A stretch of 50,481 nucleotides of DNA from Paenibacillus sp. oral taxon 786 str. D14. Lineage in GTDB: Bacteria; Bacillota; Bacilli; Paenibacillales; Paenibacillaceae. Below are positions 25,794 through 33,082 of this stretch, in pieces. A program made the position numbers and the translations under genes. The stretch is from contig NZ_GG695992.1 in assembly GCF_000159955.1 (NCBI RefSeq), positions 1 to 50,481 of the forward strand. The letters run 5' to 3'. Below the pieces are notes generated by a model. That model was not told the DNA's origin, made no database searches, and was given only the letters and a program-made list of their open reading frames with translations. Within the stretch, counting starts at the first letter, position 1, and every line of letters starts with the position of its first letter.

Positions 25794-26978
25794 ATGAGAT
25801 CCAAGAAACCGTGGTTAACTCTATTGTCTACTGCGTTGTTGTCAATGACCTTGCTTGCCGGATGTGGGGGTGCGGGTATAAATGGAGCGGCGTCAAATAC
25901 AGGAGCACAGGGCGAATCAACGACAACGCCGGCAACGGCGAATGCACCGGTGAAGTTTAACTTTTACTTTACAGGCTCGCAAAACGTGAAGGATCTGTGG
26001 GATACACTGATTCCGATGTTCGAGAAGCAAAACAATCAAGTAGACGTGAACCCCGTTTATATCCCGTCCGGAACCGGTGCGCAGCCGACCTATGATCGGA
26101 TTCTGGCTGCCAAGCAGGCTGGCAAAGGCTCGGGGGACATCGATTTGTATGAAGACGGAATCGGCGTTGTATCCCAAGGCACGAAGGACGGAGTGTGGCA
26201 GCAGTTAGATTCGAACGCTATCCCGAATCTGGCCAAGGTCAATCCCGATACTATGAAAGACGTGGATAACTACGCAATTCCTTACCGTTCCTCCGCCGTT
26301 GTTCTAGCTTACGACAGTACGAAAATCTCCAACCCGCCAAAAACGTTGGACGAGCTGTTGGCTTGGATCAAGGCGAACCCTGGACAATTTGCTTATAATG
26401 ACCCGTCCACCGGCGGTGCGGGCAGTTCCTTTGTTCATACGGTAATCTACAAGGACTTACCAGAGGAAGATATTCACAATTCCGATCCATCCGTGATGGC
26501 CAAATGGGATCCTGGATTCCAAACGCTCAAAGAGCTGGGTCAATACGTTTACGGTGATGGGATTTACCCTAAGAAGAACCAAGGCACCTTAGATCTTCTG
26601 ATGAACGGCGAGGTATCGCTGATTCCGGCATGGTCGGATATGGTGCTGCAGCAAATTAACGAAGGCTTGCTTCCCGATACGATCAAAATGCAGCAAATCA
26701 CGCCTGGCTTTAACGGCGGGCCTACGTATCTGATGGTCAACGGGGAGTCCGATAAAAAAGAAGCAATCTACCAGTTCCTCGACTTTGTCCTGTCGCCAGA
26801 AGCACAAAACGTCATCGTCGAGAAAATGAACGGGTTCCCGGGGATCGAATTGTCCAATATGCCGCAGGAAACACAGGATAAATTCAAAGGGGTGGCCGAA
26901 GGCTTCCGCACCTTCAACATTGGCGACCTCGGCACAGAAATCAACAAACGTTGGCAAAGTGAAGTTGCTGCACAATGA
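25794..26978 (+). CDS. ABC transporter solute-binding lipoprotein (394 aa)
   Basis: An extracytoplasmic binding protein with a type II signal peptide and lipobox LAGC (Cys24), then a Thr/Ala/Gly linker and a family-1-like fold (KFNFYFTGSQNVKDLW, IPYRSSAVVLAYDS, GGPTYLMVNGESDKKEA). It resembles the iron/spermidine/phosphonate-binding subgroup. GGGAGGATAAACGAAC precedes the ATG. Its stop overlaps the next permease start by four bases (ATGA). It captures the ligand for the 23882/26975 permease pair. Confidence 0.88.
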   Translation: MRSKKPWLTLLSTALLSMTLLAGCGGAGINGAASNTGAQGESTTTPATANAPVKFNFYFTGSQNVKDLWDTLIPMFEKQNNQVDVNPVYIPSGTGAQPTYDRILAAKQAGKGSGDIDLYEDGIGVVSQGTKDGVWQQLDSNAIPNLAKVNPDTMKDVDNYAIPYRSSAVVLAYDSTKISNPPKTLDELLAWIKANPGQFAYNDPSTGGAGSSFVHTVIYKDLPEEDIHNSDPSVMAKWDPGFQTLKELGQYVYGDGIYPKKNQGTLDLLMNGEVSLIPAWSDMVLQQINEGLLPDTIKMQQITPGFNGGPTYLMVNGESDKKEAIYQFLDFVLSPEAQNVIVEKMNGFPGIELSNMPQETQDKFKGVAEGFRTFNIGDLGTEINKRWQSEVAAQ

Positions 26979-27814
26979 GTAAAGAGTGGAAACAAGCGAT
27001 GGCGGGGCTGGCAATGGTCCTCCCCTCCTTCGCCATTTTATTGGTTGTCGTCATCATCCCTATCATCCAATCATTGGTGCTAAGTCTCACGAACGAGGCT
27101 GGGGGATACGATTTGAGCCGGTACCATTACCTGTTTGCGGATAAAGGGATGCGGGCGAATTTACTGTTTACCTTGCGGATCACCCTCATTACCTGTGCCT
27201 TGGTGCTGCTAATCAGCTATACGCTGGCGATCTACATGCGTTTTAATCAGGGCCCCATCGTCGAGCTGATACGCAAGACGTATATGATCCCGTTGTTCAT
27301 TCCAGGGGTGATCGCGACTTATGGGCTGATCAATCTGCTCGGGAACCACGGCTGGTTGGCGCGCCTGCTTACGCACATCGGCGTCACGCTGCCGCGGATT
27401 ATTTTCGATGAGAAGGGGATCATCATTGCGAACCTCTGGTTCAATATTCCGTTTACGACCATGCTGCTCAGCTCGGCGCTGGCCGGAATTCCTTCATCGG
27501 TTATCGAAAGCGCCAAAGACGTCGGAACAGGGAAGTTAAGATTGTTTGCGAGATTTATTTTACCGTTGTCCTACAAAACGTTTCTCGTTGCGCTAACCTT
27601 CGTGTTTATGGGGGCTATTGGCTCCTTTACGGCTCCATTCTTGCTGGGGGCTAACTCACCGCAAATGCTGGGCGTGTCCATGCAGCAGGTGTTTAGTGTC
27701 TTTCAGGAGCGAGAGCAGGCAGCAGCGATGGCGTTCTTCTCGTTTCTGCTTTGTTCCGTGCTGGGAGTGTTCTACATTCGTTCCATGGCCAAAGAGGAGA
27801 ACGCCAAATTATAA
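26975..27814 (+). CDS. ABC transporter permease, second subunit (279 aa)
   Basis: An inner-membrane permease with first span LPSFAILLVVVIIPIIQSLVL and an EAA-type loop VIESAKDVGTGKLRLFARFILPLSYK. It starts inside the preceding stop codon (ATGA), so is translationally coupled to the lipoprotein, and is followed by a terminator. It completes the importer: permease-ATPase-lipoprotein-permease. Confidence 0.88.
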   Translation: MSKEWKQAMAGLAMVLPSFAILLVVVIIPIIQSLVLSLTNEAGGYDLSRYHYLFADKGMRANLLFTLRITLITCALVLLISYTLAIYMRFNQGPIVELIRKTYMIPLFIPGVIATYGLINLLGNHGWLARLLTHIGVTLPRIIFDEKGIIIANLWFNIPFTTMLLSSALAGIPSSVIESAKDVGTGKLRLFARFILPLSYKTFLVALTFVFMGAIGSFTAPFLLGANSPQMLGVSMQQVFSVFQEREQAAAMAFFSFLLCSVLGVFYIRSMAKEENAKL

Positions 27815-27827
27815 CAAGGCTCGATGT

Positions 27828-27852
27828 ACCCCGGGATTCGGGGTTCTTTTTT
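27828..27852 (+). terminator. Intrinsic terminator of the phosphodiester operon
   Basis: ACCCCG-GGATT-CGGGGT followed by TCTTTTTT. Confidence 0.8.
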
Positions 27853-27873
27853 ATAACCATCTTTTCCATTGAT

Positions 27874-27903
27874 TTGGTGATTTGGAGTCGCTTACAGTAT
27901 AAT
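27874..27903 (+). promoter_or_regulatory. SigA promoter of the MFS exporter gene
   Basis: TTGGTG (27874-27879), an 18-bp spacer and a perfect TATAAT (27898-27903), about 35 nt before the start. Confidence 0.5.
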
Positions 27904-27937
27904 TATTCTGTAATTTTCAGATCGAGAGGGGATGTCC

Positions 27938-29203
27938 GTGAATAACGTAGACAGGTCAAATCAAGCGACAACAAAAGAGCAGTGGAAAAGAAATATCATC
28001 CTGTTCCTGAGCAGTCAAACCATTTCACTGTTTGGTTCTTCGCTGGTGCAGTATGCCATCATGTGGTATATTACGCTGAATACGAAGTCGGGGATTATGA
28101 TGACGTTATATATCATCTGCGGGTTTATTCCCACGTTCCTGTTATCCCCGGTGGCGGGCGTTTGGGCGGACCGATACAACCGAAAATGGTTAATTATGCT
28201 GTCAGATGGCATGATCGCTTTGGCCACCCTGATCCTCGCGCTCCTGTTCCTGATGGGATATGAGGAAGCATGGCTGCTCTTTGTTATGGCTGCGATTCGT
28301 GCGCTTGGCTCGGGTGTGCAGACGCCGTCAGTTGGGGCAATTTTGCCGCAAATCGTACCGTCCGACCAATTAACGAAGGTGAACGGAATTAACGGAAGCA
28401 TTCAAGCCGTCATTATGTTTGTGTCCCCTATCGTCAGCGCTGCACTGCTTACCGTGGCTACGATCGAAACCATTTTCTTCATCGATGTGGTTACGGCGGC
28501 GATCGCAATTTTGACACTGTTGCTTTATTTCCGGATTCCGCCGCATCAACGTGCCACCGACCAGCAGTCGTCCAGCTATTTCAGCGATCTTAAGGAGGGG
28601 CTGCTCTACATTCGTCGGCAAGCGTACTTAAAATCCTTTTTCGCTTTCATGGCGGTCTTCTTTATTCTGATGGCCCCCGCCGCATTTTTAACCCCGCTTC
28701 AGGTGACTCGAACTTACGGCGAGGAAGTCTGGCGGCTTACTGCAATTGAAATTGCTTTTTCTGTCGGCATGATGGCGGGTGGGGGATTGATTGCCGCATG
28801 GGGCGGCTTTAAGAATAAAGTCCATACGATGACGCTGGCTACCGTTCTGATGGGGGCATGCACGTTTTTGCTCGGCGTCATTCCCGTCTTTTGGATCTAT
28901 CTGGCGTTTATGGCCTTGTTTGGGGTAGCCATGCCGGCTTTTAATACGCCAACGATGACGATGATTCAGGAAAAAGTCGATGAGAGCTATTTGGGAAGGA
29001 TTTTCGGGGTGTTCAGCATGATTTCCACGTCGATGATGCCGATCGGGATGTTGATCTTCGGGCCGATCGCCGATGTGATCGCGATCGAATGGCTGCTGAT
29101 TGCGACCGGCCTTCTCATCTTAATTCTTTCGATCTTTCTTGGACGGAATCAAGCATTGCTGGAAGCCGGCAAACCGGTCATCCAGGAAGGCGCACTGCCG
29201 TGA
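27938..29203 (+). CDS. MFS exporter, DHA3 (Mef-like) family (421 aa)
   Basis: A 12-span drug/proton antiporter type protein. The first segment SQTISLFGSSLVQYAIMWYI and the loop GVWADRYNRKWLIMLSD (the conserved motif between spans 2 and 3) are typical of the macrolide-efflux DHA3 group; GRIFGVFSMISTSMMPIGM lies in the C-half. GTG 27938 is preferred because GAGAGGGG sits six nt upstream; an in-frame ATG 27932 abuts that site. It is followed by an attenuator leader and the stump of an ABC-F gene, which recalls mef-msr pairs that protect against macrolides. The actual drug is unknown. Confidence 0.85.
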   Translation: MNNVDRSNQATTKEQWKRNIILFLSSQTISLFGSSLVQYAIMWYITLNTKSGIMMTLYIICGFIPTFLLSPVAGVWADRYNRKWLIMLSDGMIALATLILALLFLMGYEEAWLLFVMAAIRALGSGVQTPSVGAILPQIVPSDQLTKVNGINGSIQAVIMFVSPIVSAALLTVATIETIFFIDVVTAAIAILTLLLYFRIPPHQRATDQQSSSYFSDLKEGLLYIRRQAYLKSFFAFMAVFFILMAPAAFLTPLQVTRTYGEEVWRLTAIEIAFSVGMMAGGGLIAAWGGFKNKVHTMTLATVLMGACTFLLGVIPVFWIYLAFMALFGVAMPAFNTPTMTMIQEKVDESYLGRIFGVFSMISTSMMPIGMLIFGPIADVIAIEWLLIATGLLILILSIFLGRNQALLEAGKPVIQEGALP

Positions 29204-29234
29204 CAAACGTAGCCTCGAAATCGATTCATGTTAA

Positions 29235-29263
29235 GTGACAGCGCAACTCGGAAAGCATATAAT
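29235..29263 (+). promoter_or_regulatory. Strong SigA promoter of the ABC-F leader
   Basis: GTGACA (29235-29240), a 17-bp spacer and TATAAT (29258-29263). Transcription would start near 29270, giving a leader of about 165 nt containing two terminators. Confidence 0.6.
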
Positions 29264-29298
29264 CCCTAGGCTTATTTAAGTGTGCTTGAAACCGGTGT

Positions 29299-29352
29299 AT
29301 GAATGGATGGGCCAAGGACAATGTTTTGTCCTTGGTCCTTTGCGTTTTTTAA
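29299..29352 (+). CDS. Putative 17-aa attenuation leader peptide
   Basis: ATG 29299 opens a 17-codon frame, MNGWAKDNVLSLVLCVF, ending at TAA 29350-29352. It covers the whole stem of the 29309 terminator, the layout expected if a drug-stalled ribosome opens the hairpin. There is no strong ribosome site, so this is a suggestion. Confidence 0.3.
   Translation: MNGWAKDNVLSLVLCVF
29309..29348 (+). terminator. First attenuator terminator of the ABC-F leader
   Basis: GGCCAAGGACAA pairs with TTGTCCTTGGTCC around TGTT, followed by TTTGCGTTTTTT. Confidence 0.75.
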
Positions 29353-29364
29353 GGGAGTTCCCGT

Positions 29365-29416
29365 AGCAGAGGGCCGGCGCCGACAGGCGCTAGTTTCTCT
29401 GCTTTTTTATTTTTTC
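29365..29416 (+). terminator. Second attenuator terminator before the ABC-F start
   Basis: AGCAGAG pairs with CTCTGCT, with an inner GGCGCC/GGCGC element, followed by TTTTTTATTTTTT. It ends 20 nt before the ABC-F ATG. Confidence 0.65.
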
Positions 29417-29436
29417 AGCGATAAGGGGAGTTAGCT

Positions 29437-29699
29437 ATGAGGTTATTAGAAATAAGCGGTGTAACGCACCGAATTGGAGACAAGGAACTTCTCTGGAATT
29501 ACATGCGGGTGAGCATATGGGGCTTGTCGGACAGAACGGTGCAGGAAAAAGTACGCTGATCCGCATGCTTATCGGCGAGTTGATTCCGGATCAAGGCCTC
29601 ATCAAATGGCAGCCACGTCTGCGGCTAGGACACCTGGATCAATATGCCCGAGTTCCGGGGGCGATGTCGATCCGGGACTATATGCGGATTGGAAAGTAA
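29437..29699 (+). pseudogene. ABC-F ATPase remnant, internally deleted and truncated
   Basis: The ATG 29437 with AGGGGAG upstream begins MRLLEISGVTHRIGDKELL, the normal start of an ABC-F ribosome-protection ATPase. The frame then shifts: LHAGEHMGLVGQNGAGKST with an intact Walker A and IPDQGLIKW...LGHLDQYA lies in another frame from about 29498, consistent with loss of some ten codons plus a frameshift. The sequence ends at TAA 29697, after about 85 of the usual 500 or more residues, so the signature, Walker B, linker and second ATPase domain are gone. It cannot make a working protein. Confidence 0.75.
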
Positions 29700-29723
29700 G
29701 ACAGCTAAGTTTAGAACCTAACG

Positions 29724-29753
29724 AGGGCGCCCACAGGTTAATTGGGGCGCCCT
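29724..29753. terminator. Bidirectional terminator between ABC-F stump and GT-D gene
   Basis: AGGGCGCCC pairs with GGGCGCCCT around an 11-13-nt loop, followed by TTTC on the plus strand. It overlaps the end of the minus-strand gene. Confidence 0.55.
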
Positions 29754-30448
29754 TTCAATATGATATTGTTAGCTTTGCCAAAGTCGAGAGCGACTTTGCC
29801 CGATTTCGCCGCAATCTGTTCCGCGAGAACTACTGCACTGACTCCGCAGGAAATCAGAGCCACGTCAAAGCTGTTCTTATGCGCGATAACCCACTTCATC
29901 GTATTCCGATACTCCGACCATTGGTCAAACGGCAGTGCATGTACGATCTTTTGATTATAGGGTTCTTGTTCAAGCCGTTCCTTGAGCTTTGCAGCTTCCC
30001 GTGTGATGATCAGAATTCTCCGGCCGGAAAGGAGGGACCAGAATTCCTCCATTTTGGCCAACTCCCGGTTCACTCCGGCATGGCAAATCAAAGGCGGCTC
30101 AATCTTGTAATAGGAGAACACTTCGTCCGTTAAGGGTCTTTTTAAATAATCCGGTGCTTTAATCGTGTTGTCTCCGGGAGGAAGGATTCCAACAACGGTC
30201 GCCTTTTTTACAGAAGAAATCACGGCGTTTCGCAGATGTAAATTTGGTAGGGTCAGGCCTTTTTCCCCTCGGTTGGCTTTGATGGCCCACCGTTCCTGAA
30301 GCACTTTAGACACAGGCCAGACATGATGTTGAGACATGACCAAATTCTCCCCGTCACCAATCCTTACTAAGGAAAATGCCTTCTGATTCTTGAGTGCGTC
30401 TTCGATTGTCTTTAGCAAGTCTTTAGTATCTAAATAGATTTGTTGCAT
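29738..30448 (-). CDS. GT-D fold glycosyltransferase-like protein (about 236 aa)
   Basis: A cytoplasmic protein with the GT-D (DUF1792-type) glycosyltransferase signature: FSLVRIGDGENLVMSQ near the N-terminus, a mid-region KATVVGILPPGDN, and FDVALISCGVSAVVLAEQIAA towards the C-terminus. GT-D enzymes add sugars to glycoproteins such as bacterial adhesins. I use ATG at 30448 because AAAGGA lies upstream; the longer frame from 30481 lacks a ribosome site. It is divergent from two glycosyltransferases and a methyltransferase, so probably acts on the same surface glycan. Its acceptor is unknown. Confidence 0.75.
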   Translation of the reverse strand: MQQIYLDTKDLLKTIEDALKNQKAFSLVRIGDGENLVMSQHHVWPVSKVLQERWAIKANRGEKGLTLPNLHLRNAVISSVKKATVVGILPPGDNTIKAPDYLKRPLTDEVFSYYKIEPPLICHAGVNRELAKMEEFWSLLSGRRILIITREAAKLKERLEQEPYNQKIVHALPFDQWSEYRNTMKWVIAHKNSFDVALISCGVSAVVLAEQIAAKSGKVALDFGKANNIILKGRPN

Positions 30449-30579
30449 CCGACAATTCATTCCTTTCGCATGCTTAATCATTTCAGTCTATGATTGCGAG
30501 CACGGAATGAATTGTGTGCTTGTACTGCCAAGTAGTAGAGGAGGGTACAAGACTATTTTCAGCAAGCAATGGAATCCGT

Positions 30580-30610
30580 CCTGTCCGTTCGTTATCACAA
30601 ACATATAGTA
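30580..30610 (+). promoter_or_regulatory. Promoter-like element of the first duplicated glycosyltransferase
   Basis: CCTGTCC (30580-30586), 15 nt, then CATATAGTA (30602-30610), which fits the CATAnnnTA -10 motif of sporulation sigma factor K. A matching element lies at 31391. The CATA box is exactly 79 nt from the start codon in both cases. Confidence 0.4.
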
Positions 30611-30680
30611 AAAAGTAGAAGGCCTGTTTTCCAGAACTAGATTAAGCTGAGTGAGCGGCTATAAGCAAGGAGGATTGTAG

Positions 30681-31370
30681 ATGTCAAAAAGGATCGTAAT
30701 CGAAAGCAATTTTAATACATTTGGATTTAGTCCGCACCGGCTGACCCGTCCCTGGCTAGAGAATCGAATTCAGATTTTTCGCGAGTTCACACTGAAGTCG
30801 CTGTTAGTTCAAACCAATCAAGACTTTATGGCGATCTTCAAGGTCGTACCCGAGACAGAGAAAATGATCAACGAGATTTTGGCTAAATACCCTCGTCTAC
30901 CGAAAAACATCATGTTTGTAACCCATCAAGAAGGGATGGAGCGCATTAAAACCTATGCTGGATCCTGCGAGAATTTGTATTTAGTTCGCATGGAATCTGA
31001 CGATATGTACCATAAATCCTATATCCAACAGCTGCATGACCATCGACCGAAGCCAGGCACCCTTGTTTTAATTAATCAAAACGGTTACGCTTACGACTCG
31101 ATCCATGGAGAAATGGTACCGATGTTTCGAAAATCTCCTCCATACTATGTGTTCTTGTATAAGACATCGGAATTTACATCCGGATATCGCATCAAGCTGC
31201 CAGGAAGGGCCACACACGGGAACGTGATTGAATTACCTCATGAAATCTTAACTCCTCGTAACTTTGTCGAAGTTATTCACCGCTATAATTCGATCCCGAG
31301 AACGCTCCCGGTTAGAGGACGACTGTCGAAAGAGGAGCAGAAAAAAGTGCTAAAAGAATTCATGGGGTAA
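30681..31370 (+). CDS. Glycosyltransferase, rhamnosyltransferase-like, copy 1 (229 aa)
   Basis: A small GT-A-like glycosyltransferase. IVIESNFNTFGFSPHRLTRPW opens both copies after two or three residues; the middle SDD motif in YLVRMESDDMYHKSY (about 110-124) is the likely nucleotide-sugar/metal-binding acid triad, and LPGRATHGNVIELPHE lies near 175. AGGAGG precedes the ATG. No signal peptide or membrane segment. The gene is tandemly duplicated at 31493 with its upstream region. Its promoter-like element suggests sporulation expression, so it may glycosylate the spore surface. Donor and acceptor sugars cannot be named. Confidence 0.75.
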   Translation: MSKRIVIESNFNTFGFSPHRLTRPWLENRIQIFREFTLKSLLVQTNQDFMAIFKVVPETEKMINEILAKYPRLPKNIMFVTHQEGMERIKTYAGSCENLYLVRMESDDMYHKSYIQQLHDHRPKPGTLVLINQNGYAYDSIHGEMVPMFRKSPPYYVFLYKTSEFTSGYRIKLPGRATHGNVIELPHEILTPRNFVEVIHRYNSIPRTLPVRGRLSKEEQKKVLKEFMG

Positions 31371-31390
31371 CTGCGTTATTGGAAGACGGC

Positions 31391-31422
31391 CCTGTCCTTC
31401 TCCTCACGTCCAACATATAGTG
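31391..31422 (+). promoter_or_regulatory. Promoter-like element of the second duplicated glycosyltransferase
   Basis: CCTGTCC (31391-31397), 16 nt, then CATATAGTG (31414-31422), a copy of the element before the 30681 gene, 79 nt from CATA to the start codon. Confidence 0.4.
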
Positions 31423-31492
31423 AAAGATCGGTAGCTCCGTTACACGAAAGTAAAAGTAACCATACGGGCTATTATGACAAGGAGGGAAGTGC

Positions 31493-32182
31493 ATGACTAG
31501 AAAAGTAGTGATTGAAAGCAATTTCAATACGTTCGGGTTATCGCCAGATCGGCTGACTCGGCCGTGGTTGGAGAAGCGCATCGCGATCTTTCGTAACTTT
31601 ACCTTGAAATCATTAAGAGCCCAAACGAATCAAAACTTTCTGGCGATATTTAAGATTGCCGAAGAAAGCGAAGTGATTGTAGCAGATATCCTGTCAAAAT
31701 ATCCGCCGCTGCCAAACAATATCTGGTTTGGAACGAAACGCAACAGTATCGAGAAAATGAAAGCATACGCCGGAAATAGCGAGGATTTATATATCGCACG
31801 TTTGGATTCTGACGACCTGTATCATAAAACGTATGTCCAGCAGCTGTACGATTATCAACCGAAGCAAGGAACGATTGCTTTGATCAATCAAAACGGCTAT
31901 TTATGGGACACGGTCAATGGAGAAATGGCACCAACCTTTCATTATTCCCCGCAATTCTATGTTTTTCTTTACAAGACTGCCGAGTATATGAAGGGATATC
32001 GCGTGAAGCTTCCAGGGCGGGGTACACATGGCAATGTGATTGATTTACCCCATGAACTGTTGGCTCCCCGAAATTATGTGAATGTCATCCATCAAAATAA
32101 TACCTTAGTCAAGAAGGTACCGCAAAAAGACCGTCTAAGCCCGGCAGAAATCCAGAAAGTCCTGAAAGAATTTATGAGTTAA
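31493..32182 (+). CDS. Glycosyltransferase, rhamnosyltransferase-like, copy 2 (229 aa)
   Basis: A paralogue of the 30681 product with identical length and domain plan: VVIESNFNTFGLSPDRLTRPW at the start, YIARLDSDDLYHKTY (about 110-124) with the SDD acid motif, and LPGRGTHGNVIDLPHE near 175. The two diverge across the body, so the duplication is old enough for specialisation, perhaps adding successive sugars. AAGGAGGG precedes ATG 31493. A methyltransferase gene follows after 35 nt and is probably cotranscribed. Confidence 0.75.
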   Translation: MTRKVVIESNFNTFGLSPDRLTRPWLEKRIAIFRNFTLKSLRAQTNQNFLAIFKIAEESEVIVADILSKYPPLPNNIWFGTKRNSIEKMKAYAGNSEDLYIARLDSDDLYHKTYVQQLYDYQPKQGTIALINQNGYLWDTVNGEMAPTFHYSPQFYVFLYKTAEYMKGYRVKLPGRGTHGNVIDLPHELLAPRNYVNVIHQNNTLVKKVPQKDRLSPAEIQKVLKEFMS

Positions 32183-32217
32183 CCGCGGTTTCCTCGAAAT
32201 AGAGGAGGTGAAGGATT

Positions 32218-32958
32218 TTGGTAAACCAAGATCGGGTCAACGAGCGCTATTATGGCCAGGTAAACTCGGAAAAGTCCCATGAAGCAACAAGAGCACGTAT
32301 CCACTGGATTTGCCGTCAAGTCACTGGCAGAAGAGTACTTGACGTAGGGTGCAGCCAAGGGATTACTTCGATCCTCCTGGGCCGAGAAGGACGCAGGGTT
32401 CTAGGGTTAGATTTGGAAGAAGGAGCTATCCATTATGCGAAAAGGGAGTTGTCCCGGGAATCTAAGCCTGTCCGGTCCAAAGTTCAGTTTAAAGTAGCCG
32501 ATGTCACTGAATTCCAAGGTCATAAGCTATTTGATACGGTCATTCTAGGACAAATTCTGGAGCATTTTGCGAATCCCGGAGTTTTGATCAGTCATGCTTA
32601 TCGATTGCTGGCAGACGGCGGAACCCTCATCGTAACGGTGCCTTACGGATATCATCCCTTCCACGATCATAAGCAGACCTTCTATGCGGGGAACCTAGGC
32701 ATCTGCCTGGATCCCTGGTTCGAGATCACGAAATTGGAAGTGCAGCATAATTATTTGTGCTGCGTGGCTGTGAAACAAAAAGAGATTCGGAGACAAATCC
32801 TTCCTGATGCTTCCATGATGAAGAACTGGATCCTTTTTGACAGCGAGCGGTTTACTGAGATTGAACGCCAGCACCTGCAAGTCATGGAGCAGCGAAAAAA
32901 AGCGCTGGGGCAGGCTTACGAGCAACTGAAAGAACTGCGTAAAACGAAGCCCAATTAA
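32218..32958 (+). CDS. SAM-dependent class I methyltransferase (246 aa)
   Basis: A soluble methyltransferase with motif I VLDVGCSQGITSILL (about 39-53), the acidic GLDLEEGAI, motif IV region FDTVILGQILEHF and the ADGGTLIVTVP strand. The last 40 residues are rich in Glu/Lys/Gln with a heptad look and may form a coiled coil. It starts at TTG 32218, backed by GAGGAGGTGA. Next to two glycosyltransferases and a GT-D protein it probably methylates a sugar of a surface glycan; the acceptor is inferred from context only. Confidence 0.8.
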   Translation: MVNQDRVNERYYGQVNSEKSHEATRARIHWICRQVTGRRVLDVGCSQGITSILLGREGRRVLGLDLEEGAIHYAKRELSRESKPVRSKVQFKVADVTEFQGHKLFDTVILGQILEHFANPGVLISHAYRLLADGGTLIVTVPYGYHPFHDHKQTFYAGNLGICLDPWFEITKLEVQHNYLCCVAVKQKEIRRQILPDASMMKNWILFDSERFTEIERQHLQVMEQRKKALGQAYEQLKELRKTKPN

Positions 32959-32973
32959 GCCCCCAAGAGATGA

Positions 32974-33004
32974 ACACACCCGAACAAGGGTGTGTTTTTT
33001 TTTC
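32974..33004 (+). terminator. Intrinsic terminator of the glycosylation cluster
   Basis: ACACACCC-GAACAA-GGGTGTGT followed by a long T-run. Confidence 0.85.
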
Positions 33005-33082
33005 GTTTAAATTCAGTTTAACTACCTCCGTTAATCTCCTAACTGTAAATCACATTGGTTGAAGGATAGGAGGACTTAACAG

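Noticed and set aside
29303..29433. Longer leader frame from ATG 29303
   Set aside because: It passes through both terminators and is low in protein-like character; the shorter 29299 frame fits attenuation better.
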